This document shows, in pieces, positions 6,933-15,406 of a stretch of 64,000 nt of DNA. The stretch comes from Lachnospira sp. UBA3212 (GTDB taxonomy: Bacteria > Bacillota > Clostridia > Lachnospirales > Lachnospiraceae), in the NCBI GenBank assembly GCA_002363615.1, contig DEWK01000023.1, forward strand, positions 13,498-77,497, in the 5' to 3' direction. A program made the position numbers and the translations under genes. How positions within the stretch are numbered: the stretch's first letter is position 1; the number at the start of each line of letters is the position of its first letter. The notes beneath the pieces were generated by a model. The model worked only from the letters and a program-made list of their open reading frames with translations, was not told where the DNA came from and did no database searches.

Positions 6933-6981
6933 ACCGGAAGGCCTTAAGTCTTATGATTACAGGCCTTCCGGTGTTTTTTTT
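6933..6981 (+). terminator. Intrinsic terminator after the zinc-ribbon gene
   Basis: Perfect 12-bp stem (ACCGGAAGGCCT, 6933-6944, with 6961-6972) followed by G and eight T. It sits just before the stop codon of the convergent rluD gene. Confidence 0.9.
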
Positions 6982-7899
6982 CTATTTTGATAGTATTTCA
7001 AGTGCCTTTGTAAAGGATTTAGGTAATGGAGCTTCAAATTCCATATATTCCTTAGTCCTTGGATGGATAAATCCGATGACCTTAGCATGTAAGGCTTGGC
7101 CCTCTAAAAATTTAAAAGGACATTTTTCAGGATTATATACTTTGTCTCCCAATAAGGGATGATGTAAACTGGACATATGAACTCGAATCTGATGGGTACG
7201 ACCGGTTTCTAATTGACATTCAATGTAGGTATATCCCTGTAAGGGGCAAATTACATGATAATGGGTAATGGCATCTTTCCCATTTTGATAATTAATGGCC
7301 ATTTTTTTTCGTTCCACAGGATGCCGTCCAATTGGTGCGTTGATCGTTCCATCTTCTAGGATATTTCCTTTAGCAATGGCATGATACTTTCTTGTAATAC
7401 TATGAACCTTTAGCTGTTCTGCAATTTCATGGTGAGCCAGGTCATTTTTACATACAATTAATGCCCCTGAAGTGTCCTGATCGATTCTGTGTACGATTCC
7501 TGGTCGCAAGACCCCATTAATACCGGATAGATTGTGTCCACAATGGTACATAATGGCATTTACCAAGGTTCCGGTAAAATGACCGGCTGAAGGATGAACC
7601 ACCATACCTTTGGGTTTATTTACCACTAATAAATCATCGTCTTCATAAAGAATATCTAGCGGAATATTTTCCGGTTCGATTTCAGTTTCTTTTGCTTCTG
7701 GAATATCTACCGTAATACATTCTTCCGGACATATTTTATGGTTGGATTTAATGCTATGGTCATTCACCTTAATCAATTCTCCATCAATTAAGACTTGGAT
7801 ACGGCTCCTTGATAATTCTGGGAATTGAGTGGCTAAATATTTGTCGATTCGCTCACCAATGGCTGAGTCTTCTAAGCCAATTAAGAATTCCTTTGTCAT
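6982..7899 (-). CDS. rluD: Ribosomal large-subunit pseudouridine synthase, RluD family
   Basis: The 305-residue protein has an N-terminal S4 RNA-binding domain (about 15-75) and a pseudouridine synthase catalytic domain. The catalytic loop Asp is in HRIDQDTSGALIV, and further motifs are VVNKPKGMVVHPSAGH and LETGRTHQIRVH. It isomerises uridine in 23S rRNA; the exact site cannot be told from sequence (RluC/RluD/YlyB types are close). I choose ATG 7899 rather than an upstream ATG, because it overlaps the lspA stop as ATGA and has an AAAGGA site. The lspA-rluD pairing (lsp-ylyB in Bacillus) is conserved. It is the last gene of the long shape/division operon. Confidence 0.93.
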   Translation of the reverse strand: MTKEFLIGLEDSAIGERIDKYLATQFPELSRSRIQVLIDGELIKVNDHSIKSNHKICPEECITVDIPEAKETEIEPENIPLDILYEDDDLLVVNKPKGMVVHPSAGHFTGTLVNAIMYHCGHNLSGINGVLRPGIVHRIDQDTSGALIVCKNDLAHHEIAEQLKVHSITRKYHAIAKGNILEDGTINAPIGRHPVERKKMAINYQNGKDAITHYHVICPLQGYTYIECQLETGRTHQIRVHMSSLHHPLLGDKVYNPEKCPFKFLEGQALHAKVIGFIHPRTKEYMEFEAPLPKSFTKALEILSK

Positions 7900-8489
7900 T
7901 CGCTTTTTTCCTTTCTTGATTGATTTTTTTCTGGACGGAATGAAAAAATCCAATGAAAGGATTGCTCAGTGATTACAAAAAGGAAAATAATCATAATAGC
8001 AATCATTCCCACCACAATAAATATATCAGCCAGATTAAAAATTGGAAAATCAATAAAGATAAATGTTATAAAATCTGTGACACTTCCATAAAGGATTCGA
8101 TCAATGCAGTTGCCCAAAGCCCCAGATAAAATCATGACTACTACTCCACTTGTTATATAGTATTTGGTCATGGAAGGGCTAGGAAAAGCCCCCCTTGCAA
8201 TTCTTAAGTAGGTACGTACCATAAGACCAATCACAAGAAGGATAAAAATCCCATTAAAAACCAATAAACCCATGGCATGTCCTGAAAACATTCCCCAGGC
8301 TGCACCAGTATTTCCCCCTTCTAAGTAAGTAAACTTAATTAGTTTAGGGAGAAAAATCACATCCTCTTTTCCTTTTAGGAATTTTCTTGCCAAGATCTTC
8401 GTGTATTGATCTAATCCTATGCAAATAAGAAAAATAAAAACCAGGACTAGATGGCCGAACATTGTATTTTTATGTCTTTTGGAATTCAT
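7896..8489 (-). CDS. lspA: Lipoprotein signal peptidase II
   Basis: Membrane aspartic protease that removes signal peptides from prolipoproteins. The 197-residue sequence has four hydrophobic segments and the two catalytic motifs NCIDR and FNLADIFI. The Asp pair is intact. It is somewhat longer than usual (about 150-170) because of a basic C-terminal tail and a loop near residue 100. Its TGA overlaps the rluD ATG (ATGA), and aroB ends 3 nt upstream, so translation is probably coupled along the operon. Confidence 0.96.
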   Translation of the reverse strand: MNSKRHKNTMFGHLVLVFIFLICIGLDQYTKILARKFLKGKEDVIFLPKLIKFTYLEGGNTGAAWGMFSGHAMGLLVFNGIFILLVIGLMVRTYLRIARGAFPSPSMTKYYITSGVVVMILSGALGNCIDRILYGSVTDFITFIFIDFPIFNLADIFIVVGMIAIMIIFLFVITEQSFHWIFSFRPEKNQSRKEKSE

Positions 8490-8492
8490 AAA

Positions 8493-9590
8493 TTAATCCT
8501 CTTTGCGCTTTTTACACTCTTCTTCCATCATGGCAAGATCAATAGAAAGATCGATAATTCCATGTCCAAGTCCCTCTAATAAGATAAACTTCACCTTGCC
8601 AGCATCCATTTTTTTATCCGTTAAAGTGGTTTCTGCAATAACCTTAGGATCTAACCCTTTAAAGGACACAGGTAGTTCGTAGGCTTTTAAGGTTTCAATC
8701 ACATCTAAGGTGTCTTCTTTACGGATCAAGCCCTTCTCTTGCGATAGATCACAAGCAAGCACCATACCAATGGAAACACATTCACCGTGTAATAATTGGA
8801 AATTCATCAATTTCTCAATGGCATGTCCCAAGGTATGTCCAAAGTTTAAAAGGGAACGCTCACCTTTTTCATTTACATCATTTTCAACAACACAGCGCTT
8901 AATATTACAGCTCACAGAAATCATATATTCTAGGGCATCGTAGTCCAAAGCCTTTACCTGATCAATATGTTCCTTTAACCAATTGTAGTAATCCAGATCT
9001 TTGATCAAACCATGTTTGATGATTTCGCCCATTCCTGAAAGAAATTCACGTTTTGTAAGGGTCTGTAAGGTGCTAAGGTTAATATAAACAAGCTTTGGCT
9101 GGTGGAAAGCACCTACCATATTCTTATACTGGTCAAAATCTACTCCTGTCTTTCCGCCAATAGAAGAATCTACTTGAGCTAAAAGAGAGGTTGGAATCTG
9201 GATAAAACGAATACCACGAAGATAGGTTGCCGCAGCATATCCGGTTAAGTCTCCGGTAACACCACCACCCAAGGCGATTAAAAGGTCATTCCTATCAAAA
9301 TGTTCTTCGATTAAGTGGGTGTAGAGTTCTTTTACCACATCTAGGTTTTTACTAGCTTCACCGGCTTTAAAAATAAAACTGGTGACATGGGAAAAGGAAT
9401 CTGAAAGCAGGTCCTTTACCTGATCAAGATAAAGTGGACCCACGGTGGTTTCGGTTACGACACAAACCTTACGGCCACTAAAATCATCTAATTCATGAAT
9501 GTATTGGGTTAATTTTGAAAAATCACGTTCAATGTGAATGGAATAAATAAAGTTTCCATCTTTATTATGTACCTGTAATTCTTTACTCAT
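8493..9590 (-). CDS. aroB: 3-dehydroquinate synthase
   Basis: Second step of the shikimate pathway: DAHP to 3-dehydroquinate, using NAD+ and a divalent metal. The 365-residue sequence shows the NAD-binding GGGVTGDLTGYAAATYLRG, the active-site DSSIGGKTGVD and the metal-ligand motif GHTLGHAIE with a later HGECVSIGM. Length and motifs are those of a complete enzyme. No other aro gene is in the window. It lies between divIVA and lspA on the same strand, with a possible weak hairpin terminator before it. Confidence 0.96.
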   Translation of the reverse strand: MSKELQVHNKDGNFIYSIHIERDFSKLTQYIHELDDFSGRKVCVVTETTVGPLYLDQVKDLLSDSFSHVTSFIFKAGEASKNLDVVKELYTHLIEEHFDRNDLLIALGGGVTGDLTGYAAATYLRGIRFIQIPTSLLAQVDSSIGGKTGVDFDQYKNMVGAFHQPKLVYINLSTLQTLTKREFLSGMGEIIKHGLIKDLDYYNWLKEHIDQVKALDYDALEYMISVSCNIKRCVVENDVNEKGERSLLNFGHTLGHAIEKLMNFQLLHGECVSIGMVLACDLSQEKGLIRKEDTLDVIETLKAYELPVSFKGLDPKVIAETTLTDKKMDAGKVKFILLEGLGHGIIDLSIDLAMMEEECKKRKED

Positions 9591-9612
9591 AGTTGTCCCT
9601 TTCTAAAACAAT

Positions 9613-9646
9613 ATCCAGAATCAGGCCGTAAGACCAAATTCTGGAT
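9613..9646 (-). terminator. Weak stem-loop between divIVA and aroB
   Basis: Arms ATCCAGAAT (9613-9621) and ATTCTGGAT (9638-9646) enclose a 16-nt loop. On the minus strand it is followed by ATTGTTTTAG. It may reduce read-through from divIVA into aroB. Confidence 0.4.
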
Positions 9647-9663
9647 GTTATAATTCCTTCTTC

Positions 9664-10302
9664 CTAGTCTTCAGGATCCGTTACAACATTGTGAGTTTCC
9701 GACTCAACTGTCTGCATCGTATCCTGAAGAATCTTCTCTTCAAGATCAGTGTTAATTTCGTCCTCTTCTTTTGGATTGGAATCTGTATTTAAGGTAACAG
9801 AGGCATCATCTAAAGACTTAACAGCCTCGTCACGAACCTTCTCTAATTCAGCAACATCAATATTAAAACTATCACTCTTTAATAATTGAACTTGAGTTCT
9901 AGCTAACTGCTCGAACTGTGAGCGATAAAGTTCATATTGTTGAATTAATGCCATGGATTTACGATGGATGGACTCTAATTCATTCTTAGAATCAGAAATA
10001 ATTAAAGATGCACGATTTCTAGCTTCATCTTCGATTACCTTTGCAGAAGCATGTGCCTGCTTCTTAATGTCCTCTGAAGTCTTCTGGGCAAGTAAAAGAG
10101 CCTTCTGCAAAGACTTTTCGATGGTTTTATACTGAGCAAGAGCCGCCGTTAAAACCTCGATTTTTCTAGACATATCCTGGTTTTCTTTGTATAACTTTTC
10201 ATAATTGTCGACAACTTCGGCAACAAAAGTATCTACATCCTTTCGATCGTAACCCAAGCCTCCTTTAAAGGTTCGTGATTGAATATCTATTGGTGTAAGC
10301 AT
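9664..10302 (-). CDS. divIVA: DivIVA-domain cell division/polarity protein
   Basis: The 212-residue protein begins with the DivIVA membrane-binding signature (IDIQSRTFKGGLGYDRKDVD, residues 5-24). A long coiled coil (about 30-150) and an acidic tail follow. DivIVA proteins sense negative membrane curvature and recruit partners at septa and poles. The last position in a sepF-ylmH-divIVA run is the standard Firmicute order. The coiled coil is interrupted by an Ala/Arg-rich region (KKQAHASAKVIEDEARNRAS), like the apolar stretch in other DivIVA proteins. Ribosome binding site AGGAGG lies close to the ATG. Confidence 0.94.
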   Translation of the reverse strand: MLTPIDIQSRTFKGGLGYDRKDVDTFVAEVVDNYEKLYKENQDMSRKIEVLTAALAQYKTIEKSLQKALLLAQKTSEDIKKQAHASAKVIEDEARNRASLIISDSKNELESIHRKSMALIQQYELYRSQFEQLARTQVQLLKSDSFNIDVAELEKVRDEAVKSLDDASVTLNTDSNPKEEDEINTDLEEKILQDTMQTVESETHNVVTDPED

Positions 10303-10313
10303 CTTTGTTCCTC

Positions 10314-11120
10314 CTAAACATATTTCATAAGTTTTATATAAATTCGACCTTTTCGGGTCGTGGAATTCTCTTCCGTATATTGAAAACGTCCCATTCCTCT
10401 AATGGAAATAATATCCCCAATATTTAAACGGTAACCATTCGAGGTTATTAAACGTCCGTTAACAAAAACTTTTGCATCGGAAATGGCTCTTGTCATCTCA
10501 GAACGGGAAGCCTTAAAAGCTAAAGCACAAACACTATCCAATCGAATACTGGCAACGGTTCCCGTAATTTCTTTGAATTTTAGCTGATAGGAAATCTCAT
10601 CTGGATTGATTAATTCAAGAAAAACATCTGTATGCTTAATCTTCTCTAAAGAATGAAGAAAATAATCGCAAACTTCTTCTAGGAGAATCACATAAGCAAT
10701 TGGAACATCATTCTTCTCATCTAGATAAATATCCCCGATTTTACTGCGTTCCACACCTAAACTCATTAGAGATCCTAAGACATCCCGGTGACTAAAAGAC
10801 TGGGCAAATTTAGGGTATTTAGGCTGGATTTTCAAGTAGGCAAATATATTTGCCTGATTCAGTAATTCTAAATCCATAAAATCCGTATAATAGTAGAGAA
10901 TCTTTCTTTCAGCATTAGGAAAACCTCCTGTTACTTCAATGAAAACAGAAGGTACCTCTTTTAATATACGCTCTTTTTCCGCTAAAAACAGGCTCTGTTC
11001 ATCAAGAGTTAAAAAATCAGTATTACATGGTGCCTGTCGATTATAACAGCGCCTTGCCAATTCCTGAAAACGCTTGATTAAAAAAGCCCGTTCTTTTTCT
11101 GTATTAGAATGTGAATTCAT
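10314..11120 (-). CDS. ylmH: YlmH-type S4-domain RNA-binding protein
   Basis: The 268-residue protein has the YlmH layout: an N-terminal alpha/beta domain, a middle domain, and a C-terminal S4 RNA-binding domain (about 180-245, SRSEMTRAISDAKVFVNGRL). YlmH binds ribosomal 50S-peptidyl-tRNA complexes in the quality control pathway of Bacillus, and its gene travels with sepF and divIVA. Spacing to sepF is 5 nt and to divIVA 11 nt, so it is cotranscribed. Confidence 0.92.
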   Translation of the reverse strand: MNSHSNTEKERAFLIKRFQELARRCYNRQAPCNTDFLTLDEQSLFLAEKERILKEVPSVFIEVTGGFPNAERKILYYYTDFMDLELLNQANIFAYLKIQPKYPKFAQSFSHRDVLGSLMSLGVERSKIGDIYLDEKNDVPIAYVILLEEVCDYFLHSLEKIKHTDVFLELINPDEISYQLKFKEITGTVASIRLDSVCALAFKASRSEMTRAISDAKVFVNGRLITSNGYRLNIGDIISIRGMGRFQYTEENSTTRKGRIYIKLMKYV

Positions 11121-11125
11121 AATAA

Positions 11126-11662
11126 TTACAGAGTATCGTAATCCTCTGAATCAGCAGCTTCGCTATTCTCACCAAGATCACCGGAAATATCAATCTCGCT
11201 TGGTGTAAGAACGATGATCTCATTGGAAATAACCTCTGCCTTACCGCCAAGTGCATAGATTGATCCAAATGTAAAATCAGAAATTCTTGTTGCAAGCTCT
11301 ACATGAAGTCCCTCTAAATTTAATACTACAACCTTATGAGCCTTAAGATTATCTGTAACTTCACGAGCCTCCTCATAATTTACCGGCTTAACAATAACAA
11401 CTTCAGTTCCTGAAGATCTAGAATCCCTCATATTAACCACATTACTGCGACGCTTGTTAAGCTTCTTAGGTGGGATATATTCCTCTTCTTCCTCCTCATA
11501 GGCAACCTTTTTCTTGCTTTCCTCGTTAGAGGTTTTTTGATATGACTTCTTTACTGGCTCATCATCATATTCTTCGTCATCATAGTACTCATCTTCGTAT
11601 TCATCATTGACCTTTAATTTGTCAAAAAATGCTCCAAAGGTGTCTGAAATTCTACCTGCCAT
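11126..11662 (-). CDS. sepF: Cell division protein SepF
   Basis: SepF polymerises into rings, binds membrane and FtsZ, and anchors the Z ring. From ATG 11662 the protein has 178 residues: an N-terminal amphipathic helix (MAGRISDTFGAFFDKLK) for membrane binding, a very acidic Asp/Glu/Tyr linker (about 20-75), and the folded SepF domain (about 85-160, VVIVKPVNYEEAREVTDNLK). The start is set by GGAGG 7 nt upstream; the frame is open further but the extra residues do not fit the family. It overlaps the end of yggS by 11 nt. Confidence 0.95.
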   Translation of the reverse strand: MAGRISDTFGAFFDKLKVNDEYEDEYYDDEEYDDEPVKKSYQKTSNEESKKKVAYEEEEEEYIPPKKLNKRRSNVVNMRDSRSSGTEVVIVKPVNYEEAREVTDNLKAHKVVVLNLEGLHVELATRISDFTFGSIYALGGKAEVISNEIIVLTPSEIDISGDLGENSEAADSEDYDTL

Positions 11663-12365
11663 TTCTATCCTCCAAATCATAATTTCGCGCTCCAAAAATA
11701 GCCGTTCCAACACGAACCACGGTTGCTCCTTCTTCTACTGCTATTTCGTAATCGTTGGTCATACCCATGGAGAGCACACTCATGGTTACATTATCAATGT
11801 TTTTTCCTTCAATGTCAACAGAAATTTGCTTTAATTGAGCAAAATACTTTCGATTTTCCTCTGGATTCGTTACATAAGGGGCACTTGTCATAAGTCCTTT
11901 TATGTGAACATGGGGGAATTTTGCAATTTCTAAAAGATTTTCTAAAAGGTTATCAACCGTAAAACCAAATTTACTTTCTTCCCGAGCTACATTAACCTCT
12001 AGTAAAATATCCGCCTCAAGGCCTTTTTTCACACATTCCTTCTCAATCTGCTCTGCTAAGCGAAGGGAATCAACCGCATGAATCAAGGTGGTTTTTCCTA
12101 GAATGTATTTTACTTTATTTCTTTGCAAATGCCCAATCATATGCCAATTAAGATCTTTGTTGTCTTCCTCTTGAATCTTGTCACAAAGCTCCTGAACATA
12201 ATTCTCACCAAAGGAAGTTTCACCAGCCTTGATACATTCTTCAATCAATTCTAAAGGCTTGGTTTTGCTTACACAAAGCAAAGTGACTTCCGAAGGATTC
12301 CTGCCAGAACGCTTGCAGGCTGCTTCAATCTTTTCATGTACCATCTTTAAATTATCTGCAATCAT
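11652..12365 (-). CDS. yggS: YggS-family pyridoxal phosphate homeostasis protein
   Basis: The 237-residue alanine-racemase-fold protein without catalytic partner domain binds PLP through Lys in LLCVSKTKP. Other family signatures are FGENYVQEL, WHMIGHLQRNKVK and the C-terminal LSMGMTNDYEIAVEEGATVVRVGTAIFG region (about 200-228). YggS/YlmE proteins control free PLP levels. Location just upstream of sepF is the usual Firmicute order (ylmE-sepF). The stop codon lies inside the sepF start region. Confidence 0.95.
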   Translation of the reverse strand: MIADNLKMVHEKIEAACKRSGRNPSEVTLLCVSKTKPLELIEECIKAGETSFGENYVQELCDKIQEEDNKDLNWHMIGHLQRNKVKYILGKTTLIHAVDSLRLAEQIEKECVKKGLEADILLEVNVAREESKFGFTVDNLLENLLEIAKFPHVHIKGLMTSAPYVTNPEENRKYFAQLKQISVDIEGKNIDNVTMSVLSMGMTNDYEIAVEEGATVVRVGTAIFGARNYDLEDRNGR

Positions 12366-12380
12366 TATAAGCCTCCTAAA

Positions 12381-13805
12381 TTAATTAAAAATAATCTGAT
12401 TATTCTTTACGGTAGAACCATTTAAAACAATCTTATCATATACTTGTAAGCCATAAACAGAATCGGATTGAACAATATAATAATCATTGGATTCTGTTAG
12501 AATGGTTACTGTTCTAAATTTTGCATAACCGGAATTAATATTATAAACTCCTTTTAATGTAAGAGTTTCTTCTACGGTAAAAAACTCTTGAGAATCCGTT
12601 AATTTCAAATTATCTCCCTTAGAAAGAGAATCCGTAGAAATATAAAAAAAATCATTGTCCAAGTCATGATCCGCTTGGTCATCCGATTCTAAGGTGGCCG
12701 AAAGCACTTCTACCTCCAGCTTTTTAATCTTCTCTTCTCCCTTCTTATTAAAGGTTCTTTTTAAAACATTATAGCTACCATCATCCCCTATGGACACATA
12801 CCGCTTTGGAACACAATAGGATTTGTGATTCACTACGGAAGATTTTGGGACTTTTAAGCCAGTAATGGCCTCAGCGATGATTTCAATACCAATAAAACGT
12901 TGGTTGCAGTACCGAGTCATATTATCGGATAAGGAGATTACTCCATATGCTCCATCAGCATTTTCCTGGATAGCAAAAGCACCGGTAGTTTCAAAACCAT
13001 CCTTGGCAAAACGGATTTTAACATAGGTGGTTTCTTTATACTTCTCCTTTTGTTCCTTGGTAAGAGGAATCACAATCTCCCAGTTTTCAGAGGAAATGGT
13101 CTTATAAATAGGCCTTCCACTTTCTACATAGCTATTGGTAGCTAAGCTGGCTTTTGTATATTTGCTAGTATCGAAGGAGGATTTCATCACCTGTTCCTTG
13201 GTTAAACTCTCCATATTATCAATCGAATATAAAACAATCCCAGAACTATTTGGGGTTTTTATTTGAAAATTAGAATCCAAACCACTTTCCTTAAGCTTTT
13301 CATTGATGGCATCTAAGGAATTTGCATTAAAGAATTCTAAAATCATACTTTCTAAATCGTACTTAAAATCATATACCTCTTGATAATTATCATCACTATA
13401 ATTCTCTGTAAAACCACTGATTCGATTTCGGATACTGGCAATATTCTCCTCGGAAAGCTGGCTGCTTTCCTGGGCCAATTCCTCTAAGGCTGTGGAAACA
13501 TTGCCGGACTCATCCATGGTATAAAGTTTCGTGGTAGCAGATACCCTACTCCCCTCTCGCACATAGTAATTGATATAGCCACTGGTATCTGCATAAGCGA
13601 TGTTTTCTGTTCGCAAAGCAATTCCGGTAAAGGGATCATTGGTTACTGCACTTTTTCCCTTGGTTACATCGTAACTGGTAATGGTAGGTTTTATTCTTGA
13701 ATTAAGGAATGAAATAATCAAATAAATGGTAAAGATTAAAAGGAAGATTACTCCAACCGGTAGGTGGAGTAATCGAAAGAATCTTTTTTTTCTTTTCTTT
13801 GCCAT
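12381..13805 (-). CDS. HlyD-like membrane protein in the division gene cluster
   Basis: This 474-residue protein has a very basic N-terminus (AKKRKKRFFR), one membrane segment (about 14-33) and a large extracytoplasmic part. Residues about 60-100 (GIALRTENIAYADTSGYINY) look like the first half of a biotinyl/lipoyl-like hairpin, as in membrane-fusion proteins. A helical region (about 105-190) and beta-rich segments follow. Annotation pipelines usually call such Lachnospiraceae proteins HlyD-family adaptors. No ABC transporter or outer-membrane partner is nearby, so a transport role is not supported. Its place between mgsA/rodA and yggS/sepF suggests a link to wall synthesis or division (inference). 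Confidence 0.75.
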   Translation of the reverse strand: MAKKRKKRFFRLLHLPVGVIFLLIFTIYLIISFLNSRIKPTITSYDVTKGKSAVTNDPFTGIALRTENIAYADTSGYINYYVREGSRVSATTKLYTMDESGNVSTALEELAQESSQLSEENIASIRNRISGFTENYSDDNYQEVYDFKYDLESMILEFFNANSLDAINEKLKESGLDSNFQIKTPNSSGIVLYSIDNMESLTKEQVMKSSFDTSKYTKASLATNSYVESGRPIYKTISSENWEIVIPLTKEQKEKYKETTYVKIRFAKDGFETTGAFAIQENADGAYGVISLSDNMTRYCNQRFIGIEIIAEAITGLKVPKSSVVNHKSYCVPKRYVSIGDDGSYNVLKRTFNKKGEEKIKKLEVEVLSATLESDDQADHDLDNDFFYISTDSLSKGDNLKLTDSQEFFTVEETLTLKGVYNINSGYAKFRTVTILTESNDYYIVQSDSVYGLQVYDKIVLNGSTVKNNQIIFN

Positions 13806-13828
13806 GTTATAACTCCCAAAAGACTGAA

Positions 13829-14227
13829 TCAGTTCTTATATATTTCACGCCAATCCAAATCACCACGCTCTAAAGCCTTAATTAAAAGTTCAGCGGTAGC
13901 CAGATTAGAGGCAAGAGGAATGTTATGCATATCGCAGAGACGGATGGTCTTATTAACATCCGGCTCATGGCTCTTAGGGGTAAATGGATCACGAAGGAAA
14001 ATAACCAAATCCATCTGATTTTGCTCAATCTGAGCACAAATCTGCTGTTCTCCTCCCAAATGACCTGCTAAAAACTTGTGGATATTTAAATTGGTTACCT
14101 CTTCAATCAAGCGACCGGTAGTTCCGGTGGCATAGATATCATGATGACTTAAGATTCCTCTATAAGCGATACAGAAATTTTGCATTAATTTCTTTTTGCT
14201 ATCATGTGCAATTAGTCCGATGTTCAT
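13829..14227 (-). CDS. mgsA: Methylglyoxal synthase-like protein
   Basis: The enzyme converts dihydroxyacetone phosphate to methylglyoxal and phosphate when sugar phosphates accumulate. The 132-residue sequence has IAHDSKK (8-12), the phosphate-binding ATGTTG (33-38), FLRDP and the HEPD motif (His87, Asp90). In the GGDQQ motif that carries the catalytic Asp71 of E. coli, this protein has Glu60 (GHLGGEQQ). Activity may therefore be altered, although the pattern could be normal in this clade. Its ATG overlaps the rodA TGA by 4 nt, so it is translationally coupled to the elongasome genes. Confidence 0.88.
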   Translation of the reverse strand: MNIGLIAHDSKKKLMQNFCIAYRGILSHHDIYATGTTGRLIEEVTNLNIHKFLAGHLGGEQQICAQIEQNQMDLVIFLRDPFTPKSHEPDVNKTIRLCDMHNIPLASNLATAELLIKALERGDLDWREIYKN

Positions 14228-15387
14228 GCTAATACCTCCTCATATTTTATGGTGTTACATTGTAGACTGACATTCAGTACTATTCCGATTCCAATAAATA
14301 AACTTACCAAAGAAGCTAATCCATAACTTACAAATGGCAGGGTTAAACCTGTATTTGGAATCAATTTGGTTACAACGGCGATATTAATAATCGTCTGTAT
14401 CCCTATCCAAGCACCTACGCCACAGCATAGGTACTTTCCTTCATCATCTGGAGCCCTGGAACCAGTTTTAAAACATAAAAGGGTAATCAGTGCCAAGGTT
14501 ATAATAACACATGCACCGCCCACAAAACCTAATTCTTCTCCGATAACAGTAAATATAAAATCGGTATGAATCTCTGAGAGATAATTACCGTTTTTAACAC
14601 TTGTAATTGTATTATTATTCAGACCCTTACCATATAAACCACCAGAACCTATCGCCAGCTCAGAGTTTTCTTGCTGGTACATTAATTTAGCGGTTTCAGG
14701 ATCATCTTTATCACCTTGATAAAAGGCAACAATACGTTTTAACTGGTAGGTTTGTAAAATAGTCTGATTTGGTTGCAAAGCTAAATAAAACAGCACCACC
14801 ACCAAAGGAATGGCAATCATAAATAAAACGCCAATTACCTTATAACTTAAACCTGCTACAAATATTATAACACAGAATATTAATAGAATGACAATGGTTG
14901 TTGATAAATCGGGTTCAATATAAACGAGACCAGCTTGCAGTCCAATCAAACCTGCGGTAATCAAAAGAAAATAGGTTTTGCTGATTTTTTCTTTGTATTT
15001 AGCAAAGAAATGAGAAAAGAAAAGGATAATAAAAACCTTTACCAACTCAGAGGGCTGAATCTGGATTCCTTGAATCACCATCCATCTTTGGGCACCCTTA
15101 TGGGTCTCTCCAAAGAAAAATACATAGATTAAAAGGACTACAGATAGAATATAAAAGCCCCAGTAAAGCCTTAAAATAAAATGATAATCAATCAGGGTAA
15201 GGAAAAGGACCATGATTCCACAGGCAAGAACACATAGCAACTGTCTGTGAGCATAGGTGCCATCTTCCGCAGCTGAATCAATTACCTTAATACTAATGGT
15301 GCAAAGAAGCCCGATTAAGAGCACCAACCAGAGATTAAATTTTTTATAATTATAACTTTTCAATTTAGAAAATACTCTTTTAAACAT
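14224..15387 (-). CDS. rodA: RodA/FtsW-family SEDS peptidoglycan glycosyltransferase
   Basis: SEDS proteins polymerise lipid II with a partner class B PBP. The 387-residue membrane protein has about ten hydrophobic segments and the family motifs GAQRWMVIQGIQIQPSELVK, EPDLST, the catalytic-loop HTDFIFTVIGEELG and PNTGLTLPFVSYG. It follows mrdA in the same operon, which makes the elongation pair RodA-PBP2 more likely than FtsW. After FVSYG the usual GGS becomes LAS. Spacing to mrdA is 19 nt. Confidence 0.93.
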   Translation of the reverse strand: MFKRVFSKLKSYNYKKFNLWLVLLIGLLCTISIKVIDSAAEDGTYAHRQLLCVLACGIMVLFLTLIDYHFILRLYWGFYILSVVLLIYVFFFGETHKGAQRWMVIQGIQIQPSELVKVFIILFFSHFFAKYKEKISKTYFLLITAGLIGLQAGLVYIEPDLSTTIVILLIFCVIIFVAGLSYKVIGVLFMIAIPLVVVLFYLALQPNQTILQTYQLKRIVAFYQGDKDDPETAKLMYQQENSELAIGSGGLYGKGLNNNTITSVKNGNYLSEIHTDFIFTVIGEELGFVGGACVIITLALITLLCFKTGSRAPDDEGKYLCCGVGAWIGIQTIINIAVVTKLIPNTGLTLPFVSYGLASLVSLFIGIGIVLNVSLQCNTIKYEEVLA

Positions 15388-15406
15388 AAGCTTCCTTTTC
15401 TACTTC

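Noticed and set aside
6917..7162. Plus-strand open frame over the 3' end of rluD
   Set aside because: It overlaps a terminator and the antisense of a well supported gene, with no ribosome binding site.
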